NCBI RefSeq assembly: GCF_042477335.2
Contig: NC_091245.1
Location: 111,572,501-111,636,500, forward strand
DNA length: 64,000 nucleotides
Direction of reading: 5' to 3'
Origin: Ovis canadensis
Lineage: Eukaryota; Chordata; Mammalia; Artiodactyla; Bovidae
A program made the position numbers and the translations under genes. The notes below the pieces were generated by a model. That model did not search any database. It was not told the DNA's origin and was given only the letters and a program-made list of their open reading frames with translations. Shown in pieces: positions 24,801 through 34,643 of this stretch; positions within the stretch are counted from its first letter, which is position 1, and each line of letters starts with the position of its first letter.

Positions 24801-27800
24801 CCCATTCTCTGAGAAGCCTTGGGGAAAGTTCAAGGGCTGGGTTTTCTTATTTACCCTGCAGTGTGCTAGCTGCCCAACAAGTAAATACTACGAAGTGTGG
24901 AGTAAGGAGAATCACGTACCCAGCACTTACCACATTCTCCCGATGTGAGGGGTCTGAGTTGACTTGCTTCCACTCAATGTCCAGCCCATTAGGACCGTAG
25001 TCCTCAGGGTCCAGGATATAGGGACAGCCCAGCCTCACATTGTCACCTTCCGCCAGGTACAGGATCTCCTGGCCATCCCCGTTGATCCGTACAGCAGACA
25101 GCAGCGCTAGGATACAGGCAGGACAGATGGGATAAGGGGAGCGGGACCAGGGCTTGGGTGATCAGCTTCAGCTCCCTTCTCTCCAGCATTCCTCGTCAGT
25201 GGCAGCCCGGGCCTCAGTGCGGTTTCCTCAGGGAGTAGGGCCTGCTCTCAGAGTGTGCATGATTTGATCGATGCATATCTGTGCTGACTTGTGTTAGCGT
25301 GTCTGTATTCTATAACTGTGTAGAATTGCAACTATACTGTTTCTATATTGTATATATATAGTTGTTAAGAATGCTTGTATATGGGACTTCTCTGGTGGTC
25401 CAGTGGTTAAGAATTCGCCCTCCAATGCAGGGGATGTGAGTGTGATACCTGGTCAAGGAACTAAGATCCTACACGCTGTGAGGCAGCTAAGCCCATGCAC
25501 CACAGCTATTGAGCCAACACGCTCTAGAGCCTGTGCGCCACAACTCGAGAAAGCCCATGTTCTGCAGTGAAGACCCAGCACCGTCAAAATAAAAATAATA
25601 AAATTTTAAAATAAAATATGAATGCTTGTGTGTATGCATGATTATCTATGCGTGTGTGGATATGTCCACATATGGACACTGTGTGTTTATGGGTGTTTGT
25701 GGCTGCTTATGTGTACTGTAGGGAGATTTATGCACATGGCTAGGTAGAGTGTCTGCTTCTATATTTACATGACAGTACCTGTGGGTGTGAGCGCGTGTGT
25801 GCCTGTGTGTGCACATCGAGTTGTTAAATGCTCTGATGGAAGCGACTAGCTGGTTAAAAGCCACATCTGTCTGGACCAAGTGAAGTGGTCGTATCCAGAG
25901 GCAGGAGGATGGACACCATGACCTCTGGAGTCCCCTTCCGGCCCAAGGAGCAGAAGAATGGGTAGTCTCTGTGTGTCTGTGTATGACAGTGCATGTCTGC
26001 AGCTGTGTGCCGTGTGACAGTGTGTGCCTGGCTGTGTAAGTGCTCTGAGTGATAGTGTGTGCCTGTGTGCAGCTGTGACCAGGAGCTTGGCTGCATCCGT
26101 GTGTGACAGTGAATGACGGTGCTGAGACCATGGCTGCAGTCGTCTGTAGTATAGGACGGGTGAGCCTTGCATGAAGGCATGTGGCGTTGCGTGCTCTGCG
26201 TCCTGCCCCCTGTGTGATCCTGTGGCTCAGGTACAGCCACCGTCACATGCTTGCTCCACTTGGGGCCCCTCCCGCTGCCACTAGCCCTAGCCTCACTGAG
26301 TCAGCCCCGGGTGAGGAGCCAGGATCTGGAAGCTCAGGACTGCTCTCTCCCTCCCTCCCCTGAAGCCCCAGGCAAGTGCTAGCCCCAACTGGTTGGACCT
26401 ACAGAGGAACGCGAAGTTGGGTGGGGGGGGCGGTGCCCAAAGGGCCCCAACCCTGGCTGAGGGGGCAGCATGCCACCTCCCAGTCTCCAGCACCCCCTTG
26501 CCCCCGGCCCCTTGCCCAGCCTGGCTCACTCTGCAAGAATCAGCGAGTCCTTTGGCATCTCAGCCCCTGGTCTCAGTTGCCCATCCTGCTTTTGCTTCTC
26601 TGGCTCTCTCCCGGGACCACCTGCACACTTAGAGAGCGTCTCACACACACAGGATTATACATTGTCACAGCCAGAGACATCAACACATAGACACACTCTT
26701 ACACACCTTCAAAATGCGGATACCTACCTATGAAGTCCCACCTTCCTATACACACAGACACTGTCAGATCCACACAGCCACACAGACACACAGACACACA
26801 CAAACACAGGTACATATTAATCCGGAAGATACACCCACTGCATACACTGGCAATCCCCCATGTGCATTCATTCAAGACTAAGCTACAGAAGCTTAGCCTG
26901 GTTCTTAGAGCCAGCAGGTGCCCTTTCAACATCCGCAGCACCACAGGCATCACTGAACCTGCCCCTCAGGATCCCAACTGGGCCATCAGCCATGCCCTGA
27001 ACCCGCCCCCCAACCCTGCTCAAGCCTCCAGGGTAACCCAAAGCAGGCAGACTAGCTGCTGGGGCTCTAACGGGACTTGATGATGCCTTCTCTAGCCCCA
27101 GGCCATGCTAACACCACCCCACTCCTGAGATAAGGATCCTAACACCATCTGCCAGGTCCTGGGCTGGCGCGAGGCAAGCCGGCAAGCCAGAGATGAGCCA
27201 GAGCTCAGTGGAGTGCAGAGGCTCCACCCTGGGGAAGGACTGCCTGTCGAAAGCAACCAACAAGAGAATGCTCTCCACACCCTGGGAGCCAGCTGGGCAG
27301 GAGGGTAAGTATTCTGGGCAGGGGGCTTGGGAGGGAGGGATGGACTGAAAGAGAGTGTTTCCACCCTGCACTAGGCAGAGTGTCTGCCTTTGTTCCAGGC
27401 CAGGGAGCCTCACCCTAGCCTTTCAGTCTCCCTAAATCTCTCTCGACCTCTTCCCAGCCTTTCTGCACCCTCTTACTCTCCTGGGGAAGTCATTCCTGGC
27501 GTCTCACCTTCATTCCTCTTGCTGTGGTCCTAAGGAAGTACCTCCAGGGAGTGTGAGAGGAGAGAGAAGCTGGGGGGATGGAAGAAGACCAGAGTGGAAG
27601 AGCGAGAGTTGGGTGCAGAGACTTGGAGAAGGGGCAGGGAAATCACAACAGGCTTGCCAAGGAAGAGGACAGATGTCTCAATAGCCGTGTCTACTCTCAG
27701 CTTGTAAGTCCTTTGTGAATTTGTAAGCTGCTTCCAGAGCCATGAACCCTCCTTCTGCAGATAAGGGAGGAGAAAGGAAGGGAGGGGAGAAACGGCAGCC

Positions 27801-28682
27801 CCCACAAAAGGTACACACGACACACAGAGATGTGCCAGGTCCCCACAGCACAGCTTCCACAGTAAGCTCAGCCAGGCCAGCTCCCACCAGACAGAGAAGG
27901 GGTTGCAGGCTTGCTGCCAGAAAGGCAGTCACTCACAGGCTCCCCCCTCCCTGAGCTCCTCCCCTGTGCCCCCTCAGCCTGTACCCTGACCCCCGAGAGC
28001 ATCTCAGCCATGTCTACCGATGCCCACACAGATGGGGGCAGGCGGCCTCGATGTCCAGTCCAGAGCCCTGCCCTCCAGGTGTGTCCCAGGGAGGGGGCTC
28101 CGGGAGTCACCTTCCCTGCCCTCCCCAGGCTCACCCTGGACAGGCTGGGTGCTACCCTGGAGCTCTCACAGTGCAGGGGCCCAGTCCTGCTGGAAGCAGC
28201 CCATTCTTTCTCCACCAGCCCAAGGCTCTGCCCTCTTCAGGCAAGTGGGCTGGGTGGGAGGCCCTCCCACTGAGACCAATAGAAAAGGGATCTTTCCAGG
28301 CTCCTCCTCAGCCCCCACCCCCAGTTCCCATAGTAACTCCTAGTGAGCCCTATGCTCCCATTCACAGCATGTCCAAACGTGTGTGAGCCCCACAGGTTCA
28401 TGGGCACAGTGAAGAGCCATCCAAGAACACCTGCCCCAAACCTTCAAGTGCAGGACTTTCCTGGGGAGAGGTCCCCTTGGCAACATCCAAACCCCAGCCC
28501 AGCAGGGCGAGGGTGGGCAGCACCCTGCCAGGGAATCCGAGCCCACCTTCCAGGCTCCTCTGTGAGCCCCTCATTGCCTTTCTCCTGTGCATCCGGCTTC
28601 AGGTGGGCATCCCGCCCCTGCCCAGCCCCATACCTGGGCTCAGGCACGCGAGCAGAAGGTGGAGTGCTCCTCGGACTCCCAT
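21283..28682 (-). CDS. VSIG8: VSIG8, complete coding sequence, 416 aa
   Basis: VSIG8 is a type I membrane protein of the CTX/JAM-like Ig family; a ligand-type interaction with VISTA has been reported for it. Coding join (complement): 28682-28634, 25106-24931, 24403-24202, 24078-23857, 23123-23004, 22677-22479, 21565-21283. This sums to 1,251 bases with all phases matching and no internal stop; human is 414 aa as I recall. Order: signal peptide (MGVRGALHLLLACLSP), V-type domain with Cys pair RLGCPY/TYECRV, C2-type domain with VLKCFA/LYQCTV and the extra CTX-type pair PLCW/YSVCVV. Then come a TM helix (GIIIGAVLGSLLALGCLLVG), a CCCC cluster that could be palmitoylated, a Gly-rich linker, and a tail ending DGLLV. 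It is transcribed away from CFAP45 and toward SLAMF8. Confidence 0.96.
21566..22478 (-). other. VSIG8: VSIG8 intron 6
   Basis: A 913-bp phase-2 intron. Its 3' half (lower coordinates) is CpG island; near 22180-22230 it carries a short L2-like stretch ('gccctgccctccaggagctt', 'acagtctagacaagacagag'). Confidence 0.8.
22479..22677 (-). CDS. VSIG8: VSIG8 exon 6: TM helix, Cys cluster, Gly-rich linker
   Basis: The acceptor ctccccag precedes ACACTCGG on the minus strand; the donor is ATCAG|gtaaaacc. It encodes TRRIG, the membrane helix, CCCCGG and a Gly-rich stretch in which GGGVGRGVGGGA looks locally duplicated, then ACGDLSNEI. It is 199 bases, phase 1 in and phase 2 out. Confidence 0.96.
23004..23123 (-). 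CDS. VSIG8: VSIG8 exon 5: end of second Ig domain
   Basis: 120 bases encoding LNNGDLVLKDISYKDDGLYQ and CTVANHVGYSVCVVEVKVS. It carries the DxGxYxC signature of an Ig F-strand and the extra cysteine of the CTX-type second disulfide. Phase 1 on both sides. Confidence 0.96.
23345..23700. mobile_element. Two MIR-class remnants in VSIG8 intron 4
   Basis: At 23345-23460, 'tgagcctcggtctcctcat', 'ttgtacagtgagga' and 'aaggttccttccagctctga' form one MIR copy. At 23475-23690, 'catcctgtttaattctcaca' and 'cacagagaggtcaagccact' form a second, both reading with the + strand. Confidence 0.7.
23857..24078 (-). CDS. VSIG8: VSIG8 exon 4: first part of second Ig domain
   Basis: 222 bases, phase 1 on both sides. 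It encodes RPAVPLCWSEGHFTHGNDVV, LKCFANGGSPPLTYKWAKIS, a Tyr/Ser/His-rich GHTHPYRAGSYHSQHSFHSE and LSYQESFHSSISQ. The cysteines in PLCW and VLKC pair with those of the next exon in the CTX pattern. Confidence 0.96.
24202..24403 (-). CDS. VSIG8: VSIG8 exon 3: second half of V-type domain
   Basis: The acceptor tcttcacag precedes TTCCTTAG; the donor is CCAAG|gtatga. It encodes FLSYQDKRINHGNLPHLQQR, VRFAASDPSQYDASITLSNL and QVSDTATYECRVKKTTVATR followed by KVIITVQ. Phase 0 in, phase 1 out. Confidence 0.96.
24440..24700 (+). mobile_element. MIR-class SINE in VSIG8 intron 2
   Basis: 'cttccctgaggctcagcttt', 'gaaaaacggaaatgataatg' and 'gtgaggattaaatgggatga' match MIR landmarks in order. Confidence 0.7.
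24931..25106 (-). CDS. VSIG8: VSIG8 exon 2: first half of V-type domain
   Basis: 176 bases encoding LLSAVRINGDGQEILYLAEG, DNVRLGCPYILDPEDYGPNG and LDIEWKQVNSDPSHRENV. The acceptor is tgtatcctag and the donor GTG|gtaagt. It appears to lack one of two adjacent histidines that I recall in human (HHRENV there, SHRENV here). Confidence 0.96.
25379..25619 (+). mobile_element. Long CHR-type SINE
   Basis: It starts gggacttctctggtggtcc, continues through 'aactaagatcctacacgctg', 'ttgagccaacacgctctaga' and 'gtgaagacccagcacc', and ends in an A-rich tail. Target-site duplication gaatgcttgt at 25369-25378 and 25620-25629. Confidence 0.88.
25620..26130. repeat. Degenerate GT-rich array
   Basis: Irregular tgtg-rich segments with recurring 'gtgtgacagtg', 'gtgtgcctg' and 'tgcagctgtg' motifs. 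These suggest an eroded minisatellite rather than a clean (GT)n microsatellite. Confidence 0.55.
26630..26820. repeat. CA-rich simple repeat region
   Basis: Recurring acacac and cacacagacac blocks separated by unique spacers. Confidence 0.65.
28634..28682 (-). CDS. VSIG8: VSIG8 exon 1: start codon and signal peptide
   Basis: ATG at 28682-28680, then codons for GVRGALHLLLACLSP and one base of a split Ala codon before donor G|gtatgg. The Leu-rich core is typical of a signal peptide, and the length agrees with the remembered human start. No upstream in-frame ATG was needed. Confidence 0.92.
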
Positions 28683-29010
28683 ATCTCTAGGTTTAGTGCT
28701 TCCTCCGCCGGGGCTGGGATCCCTGGGGCCGGTGGCTGGGGGCCAGCGGCTGTGGGTGTGTGGGGACAGGTGGAGGGAAGGGGAGCGGAGGGCCCAGGAA
28801 GGTGCAGCAAGTGCTCTGCTGGGGAGCAGCCGGAGTTATTTCTACAGGAGGGAGGGGGCCTGGTCCCCGCCTTGGGGAGGAGTCCCAGGAGCCCTAATTA
28901 GCAGGGTGACAAAGAGTGGCCTACCCAGGCATCACCCAGCCCTTCCCCAAGCTCTTCCCTATCCTGAGAGAGGCGCAGGACAGCCAGCGGGACTTGTAAT
29001 TAGGCACCTG
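28683..29010 (-). promoter_or_regulatory. VSIG8: Likely VSIG8 promoter-proximal region
   Basis: No TATA box is visible on the coding strand. Two palindromic TAATTA cores (28895-28900 and 28997-29002) lie about 213 and 315 bases upstream of the ATG; TAATTA is the core site of many homeodomain factors. The transcription start is unknown. Confidence 0.4.
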
Positions 29011-30600
29011 TTAAACTTCCACTTCCTCCTGGCCCCATCCTCAGGGTGACAACAGTCGCCCAATTTTACAGCGTCCACGGAGCACCCTTCACCACTCATT
29101 TGTTGCCTCTTCCCTCAGGGGAATGGAGAAGAAGAAGGGGAAGCCAGACTGGGGATGGAGGGGTGACCAGGAGCTAAAGGCTGGCGCTGACCCCAGGGCA
29201 CTGTGTCTGACACGCAGGATTCCAAATCCCATGCCCTCCTCGTTTCCCTGACCCTGCAGACCCCCTCCCACCCAGGTCAAGACCTATGGGAAAGGGCACC
29301 AGGGAAGGGGACGCTGGGACTGGAGGGAAGGCCCCAGATGAAAGGGACCCAGGACTTCAAAGGGCGTCAGGCCTCCTGAGCTGAAAGGAGGAGGGGAGGG
29401 GTCTGTGGGGAAGCAGACCTTTCCCCTGGCTGCCCGCTCTGGAGCGCTGCCCCGCGCCTATACCTGAGACAGGGTCACCCCCAGGTGCAGGGGATCCTGC
29501 AGAACCGGGTGTGTTACAGGGGATCCAGCCCCCCACCTCCCACACACAACTAAAACCAGTTCAGTGAGGCCTACGAGGAGAGGGCCCAGTGGGTGCAGGG
29601 GGAGTGAGGGGAGTGGACGGGCGGGTGAGAGGCTGCTGGGGAAATGAGCGCCAGGACGGCAGGGGAAGGGGCGTGCCGTTGAACATGTACAGCCCTCACC
29701 AGAGTGTCTGCTGAGTGGCACCAAGCCCCTCTTGACACCTTCCTTTAGGGACAGAAGGGCGCCCTTGCTTCTGTGCACAGGAAGACTAAGGACCCTCCTG
29801 ATGTGGACGGTCATCCGGGTGACTAAGCGCCCGCCATTCCAGGCAGGTTGGAGCTGGGATGAGAAGTCCTGCTGGGCAGGGGGAGAAAATGGAGGGCCAG
29901 CTCTTGCTCGTTGATCCAGGGGGTGGGGAGTCCCAGAACAGGCCTTGGGCCTCTCCTAGACTCCAGGACTGCCCCATACACAGTGGTAGGGGCCCAGCGA
30001 TGAGTGGCTTTTTTCAACAATTCAACCCTCTCCAAAGGCTTAGAGGTCCTGCCCCATCAATGACAGGGGCACAGGAAGGGGATGGGGAAGAGTCTTGGAG
30101 AGAGTCACAGGGCTCAGGACGCTGCCAGGGCCCACCCCTCTGGGAAAAATAAGATAGAACAATAAGGAAGCACAAGGAGTCCACGCTGGACTCTCTGCAT
30201 TCCAGCCCCCCAGCTGCACTCCCAACAATAACAGGGTGCTCCGGGGCCCGCGAGTTGTACACTGTAAATGTCCTTATTTCCTTATTCACTGTAAGGATTA
30301 TGGGATTGGCCTGCACACTCTGAAGAGCACAGATCATTATTCCCACTTTACAGATGGGGAAACAGAGGTCTGGAAGAACACAAAGACTCAGTCTAGGTGA
30401 TGCTGCTACGGCCTGACTAAGTGGAGAACAAGCAGGCATCCTGACTCTCAGTCCAGAGTGGACCAAGAAAAGGGCATAGCAATCCTGTGGGTTACTAGAC
30501 CCACTCATGGGGAAAGGCAATGATAGGTGGAGGGGTGAACAGGTGGGGCCAGGAAGAGGGGGTCTGAAAAGAGAGGAGTAAGATTGTGGTTCCTTTAAAC
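29010..30600. other. Intergenic, little seen
   Basis: Purine-biased unique DNA. A MIR-like core ('cccactttacagatggggaa') lies near 30300-30370. No coding block recognised. Confidence 0.5.
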
Positions 30601-30639
30601 TGAAATGTAGGGCTGGATTCCGAATTTTAGCTACTGTTA

Positions 30640-30930
30640 GAGTTGGAGAGAAGGCTGGAGCTGAGATTAAGATTGAGGTTAGGTGGAATGAGGAATGAGG
30701 CTGAGGTCAGATTTGAGGTTGGGATGAGAGTTAACGTTGGGATTAAGGATAGAACTACAGCTAGAATTGAGGCTAGGCTTCATGGCTGGGATTCGTGTTT
30801 TGATAAGGAACAGGGTTTTAGTGTCATCTACAGCGTTGCCTGGGAATGCAGTCGAAGGCAGGCTTCAGATTGATTTAGGATTGGATTTAGAGCTGGGTTA
30901 GACTTGAGTTTGGGATTTGAGTTAGAATAG
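30640..30930 (+). repeat. Degenerate GTTAGG-like hexamer array
   Basis: Tracts such as 'attgaggctagg', 'gttgggattaag' and 'gggttagacttgagtttggg' keep a 6-base period with an approximate G[TC]T[AG][AG]G unit, a permutation close to TTAGGG. A 230-codon-frame run of Leu/Arg repeats here is a by-product. The array resumes at about 31580-31620 beyond a BovB insert. Confidence 0.55.
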
Positions 30931-31580
30931 GCATGGGAAATCGATGGGGAAACAGTGGAAACAGTGGCAGACTTTATTTTGGGGGGCTCCAAAATCACTG
31001 CAGATGGTGACTGCAGCCATGAAATTAAAAGACGCTTACTCCTTGGAAGGAAAGTTATGACCAACCTAGATGGCATATTCAAAAGCAGAGACCTTACTTT
31101 GCCAACAAAGGTCTGTCTAGTCAAGGCTATGGTTTTTCCTGTGGTCATGTATGGATGTGAGAGTTGGACTGTGAAGAAAGCTGAGCGCCAAAGAATTGAT
31201 GCTTTTGAACTGTGGTGTTGGAGAAGACTCTTGAGAGTCCCTTGGACTGCAAGGAGATCCAACCAGTCCATTCTGAAGGAGATCAGCCCTGGGATTTCTT
31301 TGGAAGGAATGATGCTAAAGCTGAAACTCGAGTACTTTGGCCACCTCATGGGAAGAGCTGACTCATTGGAAAAGACTCTGATGCTGGGAGGGACTGGGGG
31401 CAGGAGGAGAAGGGGACGACCGAGGATGAGATGGCTGGATGGCATCACAGACTCTATGGACGTGAGTCTGAGTGAACTCCGGGAGTTGGTGAGGACAGGG
31501 AGGCCTGGCATGGTGAGATTCATGGGGTCGCAAAAGAGTCAGACATGACTGAGCGACTGAACTGAACTGAACTGAACTGA
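30930..31580 (+). mobile_element. 5'-truncated BovB LINE (3' 650 bp)
   Basis: It encodes the C-terminal part of BovB ORF2 downstream of the RT core, open for 197 codons (30955-31548), then ends in ACTGA tail repeats. It is relatively little diverged from the other copies here and sits inside the hexamer array. Confidence 0.92.
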
Positions 31581-32516
31581 GGTTGTGGTTAGAGTTAAAA
31601 CTTCGGTTAAAGCTACATGGACAGAGGATTCATGGGGATCAAAAATGAGGATGTATTTATGATATAGAAAGACCTCAGCCTTCATTCATTCAGTATGACT
31701 TTGGCTGGAATTTCCATTCCTTTCTTCTGTGATAATACCAGTGACACATGTCCAATGGGGTTTCCAAATTTGGGAAAGAGTTCTAAATACATGCACGCCT
31801 ATCTGAAAGATATAAAGCAACTGAATCGCATAAGAAATACAACCTCTTAAATTCTGCTCCATGACCTAAGCTCACCATCTGGTCAAGCTCCCAGAAGGGC
31901 GTTTGGGGAGGGGATGCAGAAAGTTATATTGGTGAGTGGGGCTCTGACACCAAATGGAACTCGACAATGGGGTCCATCAGGGGCAGTTTTACTTGGGTGA
32001 GGTGGTTCCTGGTTTTGAAGTCGAGGAGATTGGCACTAGGGGAGACCAAGGGCCTAGATGCTCCTGAGAGAACAGCCACTTTTGAGGTCTCTGTGCAGGG
32101 GCTCCTCAAAGTCTCAAAAGGCAGGACACATTGTTGTTCCCCTTTGACCCACTGAGGGCTAATTGCCACCTCCTTGCAATCTGGGGCCCATAAAAGAAGC
32201 TGTTGGCATTTCTGCCTTGCGCCTGAGCCTTGCAGGGGTTTGAGAGGGTAGTATTGGAGTGATGGCATTGGGGTATCTGCTCAATTTTCAAAGCACAAGT
32301 CCAGCCCATGGCCCTTCCCTCTGGGATCAGCCCACAGCCCCCCTTTCTCTGTTGACTGTCATCGTGGGGGAGGAGGCCCCCTCCCCCAGTTTTTCCCTCC
32401 CTTATCCCCACCAGTCTCCACTCCAAACATCCCATTGCCCCACCCACTTCCTTTTCAGGTCCTATAAATGTCTGGGCAGATCCAGGAAAGTATTGGGATT
32501 CCCTGTGTGCCCCCAT

Positions 32517-32540
32517 AGAGAGAGAGAGAGAGAGAGAGAG
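32517..32540 (+). repeat. (AG)n microsatellite
   Basis: Twelve uninterrupted AG dinucleotides. Confidence 0.98.
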
Positions 32541-33349
32541 TGGGAGAGGCAGAGGTTAGTAAAGGGGCAGGGAAACACAGATGCCATCCAGGTGGCCCAC
32601 CCAGAAGCTGAGAGAGGGACAGGAGGCAGAGGATCCAGGCTACAGTCTGGAACAGAGCGCACCAATTTCCAAAAGGGCCCCTTGTTTTTCTTTGCGAAAT
32701 CCATAGCTCCCTAGAGGAGAATGGCCCCTCTATCATGCACGCACGCACACACACACAAACCCCGCCAAACTGGGTTGTATTTGCTTCTCTTCTAAAGCAG
32801 AAACAGACACTCAAAGACAGAAACTTGGAAAGGCGTGAACAGGAGTACAGAGGCAGAGAGAAGAGGCAAACAAGGACCCAGAGAGGCCCAGAGGCTGCTT
32901 CTGAGAGGAGCGGCAGCCCAACCCTAGAACACCGTGGGGAGCGACAGGCTCCCCCCATCTGCCTGGACCTATCCCCAACCCCTCCCCCAGGCCTCCTAGG
33001 CTCAGCTTCAAGCTCCCCATCTCCCCTCCAGGGCCCAGGCTCACCCCTGTAACATCCAGGGAACAAACAGCAACCCTTGGAGGGCTGAGCAGAGAAAACC
33101 TCCGAGGAAAGGCTCTGGTGGCAGGAGAGCCATGGGACAGACAGTCTCACGCTCAGAGAGGGCAAACAGAGGCACCTGGCACACAGCACAGAGAAGCATG
33201 GGAACCCCAGCTCTCAGTGACGGTTTGGTGTCGGAGATCCGCCAGGTGAGGTCCTGCTTGGACAAGAAGAATGGAGGTGTCTAGGGGTGGTAGAGGTGCT
33301 ATGATGGGAGCATGTCGAGTTCAGACAGGGAAGAGTTACAGTTTAGAAA

Positions 33350-33570
33350 AGGCTTCCCAGGTGGCTCAGCGGTAAAGACTCCACCTGCCAATGCAGGAGA
33401 CACCAGAGATGCACATTCAGTCGCTGGGTCGGGAAGATCCCCTGGAGGAGAAATGGCAACCCACTGCAGTATTCTTGCCTGGAGAATCCCGTGAACAGAG
33501 GAGCCTGGTGGGCTACAGTCCATGGGGTCACAAAGAGTTGGACACAACTGAGCGGTTGAGAACACAGAGA
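33350..33570 (+). mobile_element. Bov-tA SINE
   Basis: 'ggcttcccaggtggctcagc', 'tgccaatgcaggagacacc', 'gaagatcccctggaggag', 'gaggagcctggtgggctaca' and 'agagttggacacaactgagc' give a complete-looking element. Confidence 0.92.
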
Positions 33571-34109
33571 GAAGGATAAGATCCATGAGTGAGGTTCAGT
33601 TTCAGAAACAAGATTAGGGTTTAGGGACTGAGGCCCCGGTCAAGGCTAGAGGGCAAGAGTTTCTGAGATGTGAGACCCAGGGTCTCCTTACGTCTCAGCT
33701 CAGGCTTCCCAAGGCTCAGTGATTCCTGCTCATCCACTTCAGAAGAACGGGGACCCTAGGAGGGAGCCTGGATACACCCAGATTTCTGCCAGCAGGAGAC
33801 ATCCTGGAGCTGACCTACAGTCAGAAGAGCAGACAGCCCCGAAATTGTGCCCATCGCTGAAAGGAGTGGTCTAACCTACTTTATCAGCAGAATGTCTTAG
33901 CAAAGTGAGGCTGCTTAAACACTATAAACTGAATTGTTATCAAGGGAACAGTGGAGGAAAGAAGAATTCACTTTGAAAGACTATGTGACTCCCTGATGAC
34001 AAACCTGAAGAATTAAGAGTCCTTAAGGATAAAAGGGAACTCACCTCAACGAGACCAACCATTTCTTGCAGAACCTTCATCCAGTCAACAAACCAGCCGG
34101 GCCTAGTGT

Positions 34110-34575
34110 CTAGGCCCTGGGGAAGCAACGGTTAACACAATTCTGTCTTCTGGAGCGCTCAGTCTGGAGGGGGAGACAGACAAGGGAAGGGGCACCAGCT
34201 CCTATCACAGGCTGATGACCTCCCATCATATGTGGCAAGACCCCCTGGCGTGGCGGAAATGACCTTTAAACACCGATCTGAAGGATAACTAAGGATGTAC
34301 TTGGTTTGTCTGAGAGTGGAAAGAGGTGGCCGGCAGAGTATTTCAGTCCTTGAAAAATAAACCAGAGCCCTGGCAGACACAGCAGAGGAGAGAGTGAAGT
34401 TAGAAAAGACAGCTGATGGTATTTTTGGACTGAGGAGGCACAATCCTTGAGAACTGAACCTCTGGGGACCTTCTACCCTATCTGCCCAAGTGCCCCCTGG
34501 GGTCAGAGCTAGACCCCGGGATAAACCAGGCAATGAAGACAGATCATCCTGGACCATGTATGTTTGCATGCGGGG
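34110..34575 (-). mobile_element. Antisense L2 remnant
   Basis: 'taggccctggggaagcaacg', 'gcgctcagtctggaggggga', 'aatgacctttaaacaccgat' and 'gaaggataactaaggatgta' follow the reverse complement of L2. Confidence 0.55.
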
Positions 34576-34643
34576 AGAGAGAGACCTTGTGATGATTACC
34601 CTACATGTCCAACAGGACTTTGATCTTCGGTATCAGTATTTAT

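Larger units (their letters stand above)
25107..28633 (-). other. VSIG8: VSIG8 intron 1 (3.5 kb)
   Basis: A phase-1 intron splitting the signal peptide from the V domain. It holds a CHR SINE (25379-25619), a degenerate GT-rich tract (25620-26130) and a CA-rich tract (26630-26820). The rest (about 26820-28630) is GC-moderate unique DNA in which I recognise nothing. Confidence 0.85.
31620..34110. other. Intergenic with minor repeats
   Basis: Contains a (GA)n run and one Bov-tA SINE, listed separately. The 244-codon frame at 32455-33189 (-) crosses the GA repeat, overlaps several other frames and has no recognisable domain, so it is not called a gene. Confidence 0.5.

Noticed and set aside
25620-26250. 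His/Thr-rich minus-strand frames of 108-161 codons in VSIG8 intron 1
   Set aside because: They arise from the GT/CA-rich array (CAC and ACA codons); several frames are open at once.
30643-30873. Leu/Arg-repeat ORF that looked like a repetitive small protein
   Set aside because: The periodicity comes from the underlying hexamer array; the composition follows the repeat, not a protein family.
30955-31548. 197-codon ORF as a novel gene
   Set aside because: It is the C-terminal region of a BovB LINE, matching three other copies in the window.
32455-33189. 244-codon minus-strand ORF
   Set aside because: It crosses an (AG)n microsatellite giving Ser/Leu repeats, overlaps other open frames and has no splice context or recognisable motif.
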